From positions 62,001 to 126,000 of the forward strand of contig JALKBU010000015.1 in NCBI GenBank assembly GCA_023091735.1: a stretch of 64,000 bases of DNA. Reading direction: 5' to 3'. A program made the position numbers and the translations under genes. This document shows, piece by piece, positions 62,630-64,000 of the stretch; within the stretch, counting starts at the first letter, position 1, and the number at the start of each line of letters is the position of its first letter. Source of the DNA: Trichomonas tenax (lineage: Eukaryota > Parabasalia > Trichomonadida > Trichomonadidae). The notes under the pieces were generated by a model, which had not been told where the DNA came from, did no database searches, and saw nothing but the letters and a program-made list of their open reading frames with translations.

Positions 62630-64000
62630 CATTGACAACTTTAGAGTGAACACAAACTTCAATATTCAGCTCTTTATATATAGTCCATCAATACTGGGAT
62701 ATCTATTCTTGTTCTTTTCTTATAATGATCTAACTTACTAGGTTCTGTTTTTAGTTAAATTTTAAGAAAATATTACTATTACGGATGAAAAAATAACATT
62801 TTTAAACCTCTGTGAGCATTTTAAAAGAATTTTATTTTAAGATATTGCTACTATTTGATATGATGTATGTGATATTTAATTTGTGCTTATTGAATCCTAA
62901 TATTGAGGGACTAGATGCAAAAATTCACTACTTTTGGCTATCTCCATATATAGATGTGTTTGGAAAATAAAACATTCATTATGTGATGCTTCTATAGTGG
63001 TGAGCTACTAATCTATTAGTATTTTTTAAAAACACGCACTTTGCGTTTTTAATCAGATTATCTATTTTTTTGGATTTCCGTAAAAGGCCTAAATCAAAAA
63101 TGTGCTTTAAGATTTAGCTAGTATTTATATTGTCTTCCACTCCTGATGTGAGCAAATCTTCACAAATCCAATATTGAGTGAGCCTATGCATAAATCAACA
63201 ATCGGGTTTGAGGGTTACTTTTTACACGTTATTTAAATTTTGTCCCCCATTGTGGAACCAAAAAAATCGTGTCCGGAGGCTTTTCCTCCGGCCATATGAC
63301 AAACACAAATAAATGAACTATAAATTCTGAACTTATCAAAAAGCAAAAATAGCATTGATTTATTACATTACAAGCCATCAAACTACAAAATTCCCTTTTT
63401 TTGCTGCCTATGACTCTCAAATTCCCCAAAATCCCTATTTTCGGTATTGAAATCGGGCGTCACTTTTCCCCAAAATTGAGTCCCAAAAACTAAAAAAATG
63501 CGTACGGGTATTCAATTATTCGTCACCTTTTGGGAAAATTGAGAGGCAAAATGGGGAAAGATGGGGATACGAAGAAAGGTATTTAGTTTTCTTTGAAATT
63601 GAAACCATGAATTCGCGCTGTATTTTCCCATCTAATGTATGATTCCCCACTGTAAAAAGTTTCTCACATTTTCCAAAAAACACTTTTTATTGTAAAATAT
63701 AATGTTTTCCCGTTTGGGGATGCACGTGGGGAAGACCCCATATGGGAAATGGGGAAAAGCCCGATGGTTGCATAAATAAGTTATAAAAATATTTTTTATT
63801 TTCTGCTCAATAGAAAGTTGTTAAAGAGTTTGATTAATAATACATCAATAGCTTAGGGTATAGCCTATCTATATCCGCACAGTATCTCGAACGTCGAAGC
63901 TTCAATCGTCAAATAAACGCATTTCTTGTAAAAGTTGTAAACCATTCAAACATACCCCTATAGTTTCTTTTCTAATAACTTATTACGAAAAAGATATAAA
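62630..64000. other. Gene-poor end of window
   Basis: No gene was recognised. From about 63230 to 63770 the sequence becomes unusual, with many runs of C4/G4 joined to A/T runs (tccccc, ttcccc, ggggaaa), a 7-bp hairpin (63273-63291) and acgggt/cgtacgg words. This looks like non-coding repeat or transposon-edge DNA. Confidence 0.4.
63273..63291. repeat. Perfect 7-bp GC hairpin
   Basis: CCGGAGG (63273-63279), loop CTTTT, CCTCCGG (63285-63291). It stands out in AT-rich DNA and is followed by no T run on either strand. It could be part of a repeat element or a transcribed hairpin. Confidence 0.6.

Noticed and set aside
63229..63429. 66-codon minus-strand frame
   Set aside because: Low-complexity spacer with no protein-like pattern and no promoter signal.

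Overview
The window looks like nuclear DNA of a parabasalid, most likely Tritrichomonas foetus or a close relative. Genes are single open frames with no intron that I can recognise, packed on both strands in AT-rich spacers. Several starts lie 10-22 bases downstream of a TCA(+1)YW initiator-like element, the core promoter type known from trichomonads. The gene content is also typical: a divergent H3/H4 pair, a kinase-like/Sel1 protein, BTB-like plus discoidin-type protein, Pmp-like beta-helix surface proteins with a Pro/Thr stalk, and DUF3447-type ankyrin debris. The species name is an inference.

Layout. 1-4.1 kb: the 3' part of an importin-beta family gene and an LRR-like gene. 4.4-8.1 kb: decayed copies of a beta-helix-like surface family. 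8.5-9.5 kb: divergent histone H4 and H3. 9.6-23.1 kb: an NT-C2/acidic/helical protein, a divergent DHHC protein, a pseudokinase-Sel1 fusion, a candidate structured RNA (16.7 kb), WASH complex subunit 4 and an MST/Hippo-like kinase. 23.7-33.4 kb: a small orphan, a Pmp-like surface protein and a 1651-residue talin-rod-like protein ending in an I/LWEQ-type module. 34.3-44.3 kb: a broken type I membrane protein, a BTB-like/discoidin protein, a TMEM181/Wntless-like protein, a gene with a nonsense codon at position 7, a 590-residue orphan, and a membrane protein with an internally deleted pseudogene copy beside it. 44.7-56.4 kb: AP-4 beta-like adaptin behind a 53-bp tandem repeat, two coding fragments, and a 2490-residue repetitive protein. 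57-64 kb: more beta-helix family pseudogenes, an ankyrin-family pseudogene and gene-poor DNA.

Functional themes (inference): several intact genes fit a phagocytic, adherent cell. WASHC4 and AP-4 beta act in endosomal and Golgi sorting, the talin-like protein in actin-membrane linkage, and the Pmp-like protein at the surface. There is no operon logic; neighbours are transcribed separately.

The most unusual items are a 122-nt foldable element whose wobble pairs favour the minus strand, two otherwise intact genes each cut by one in-frame TAA in the same TAATTAT context, a 16-mer shared by the 5' leaders of two unrelated genes, a DHHC protein lacking the usual zinc cysteines, a pseudokinase-Sel1 fusion, and the giant repeat protein.
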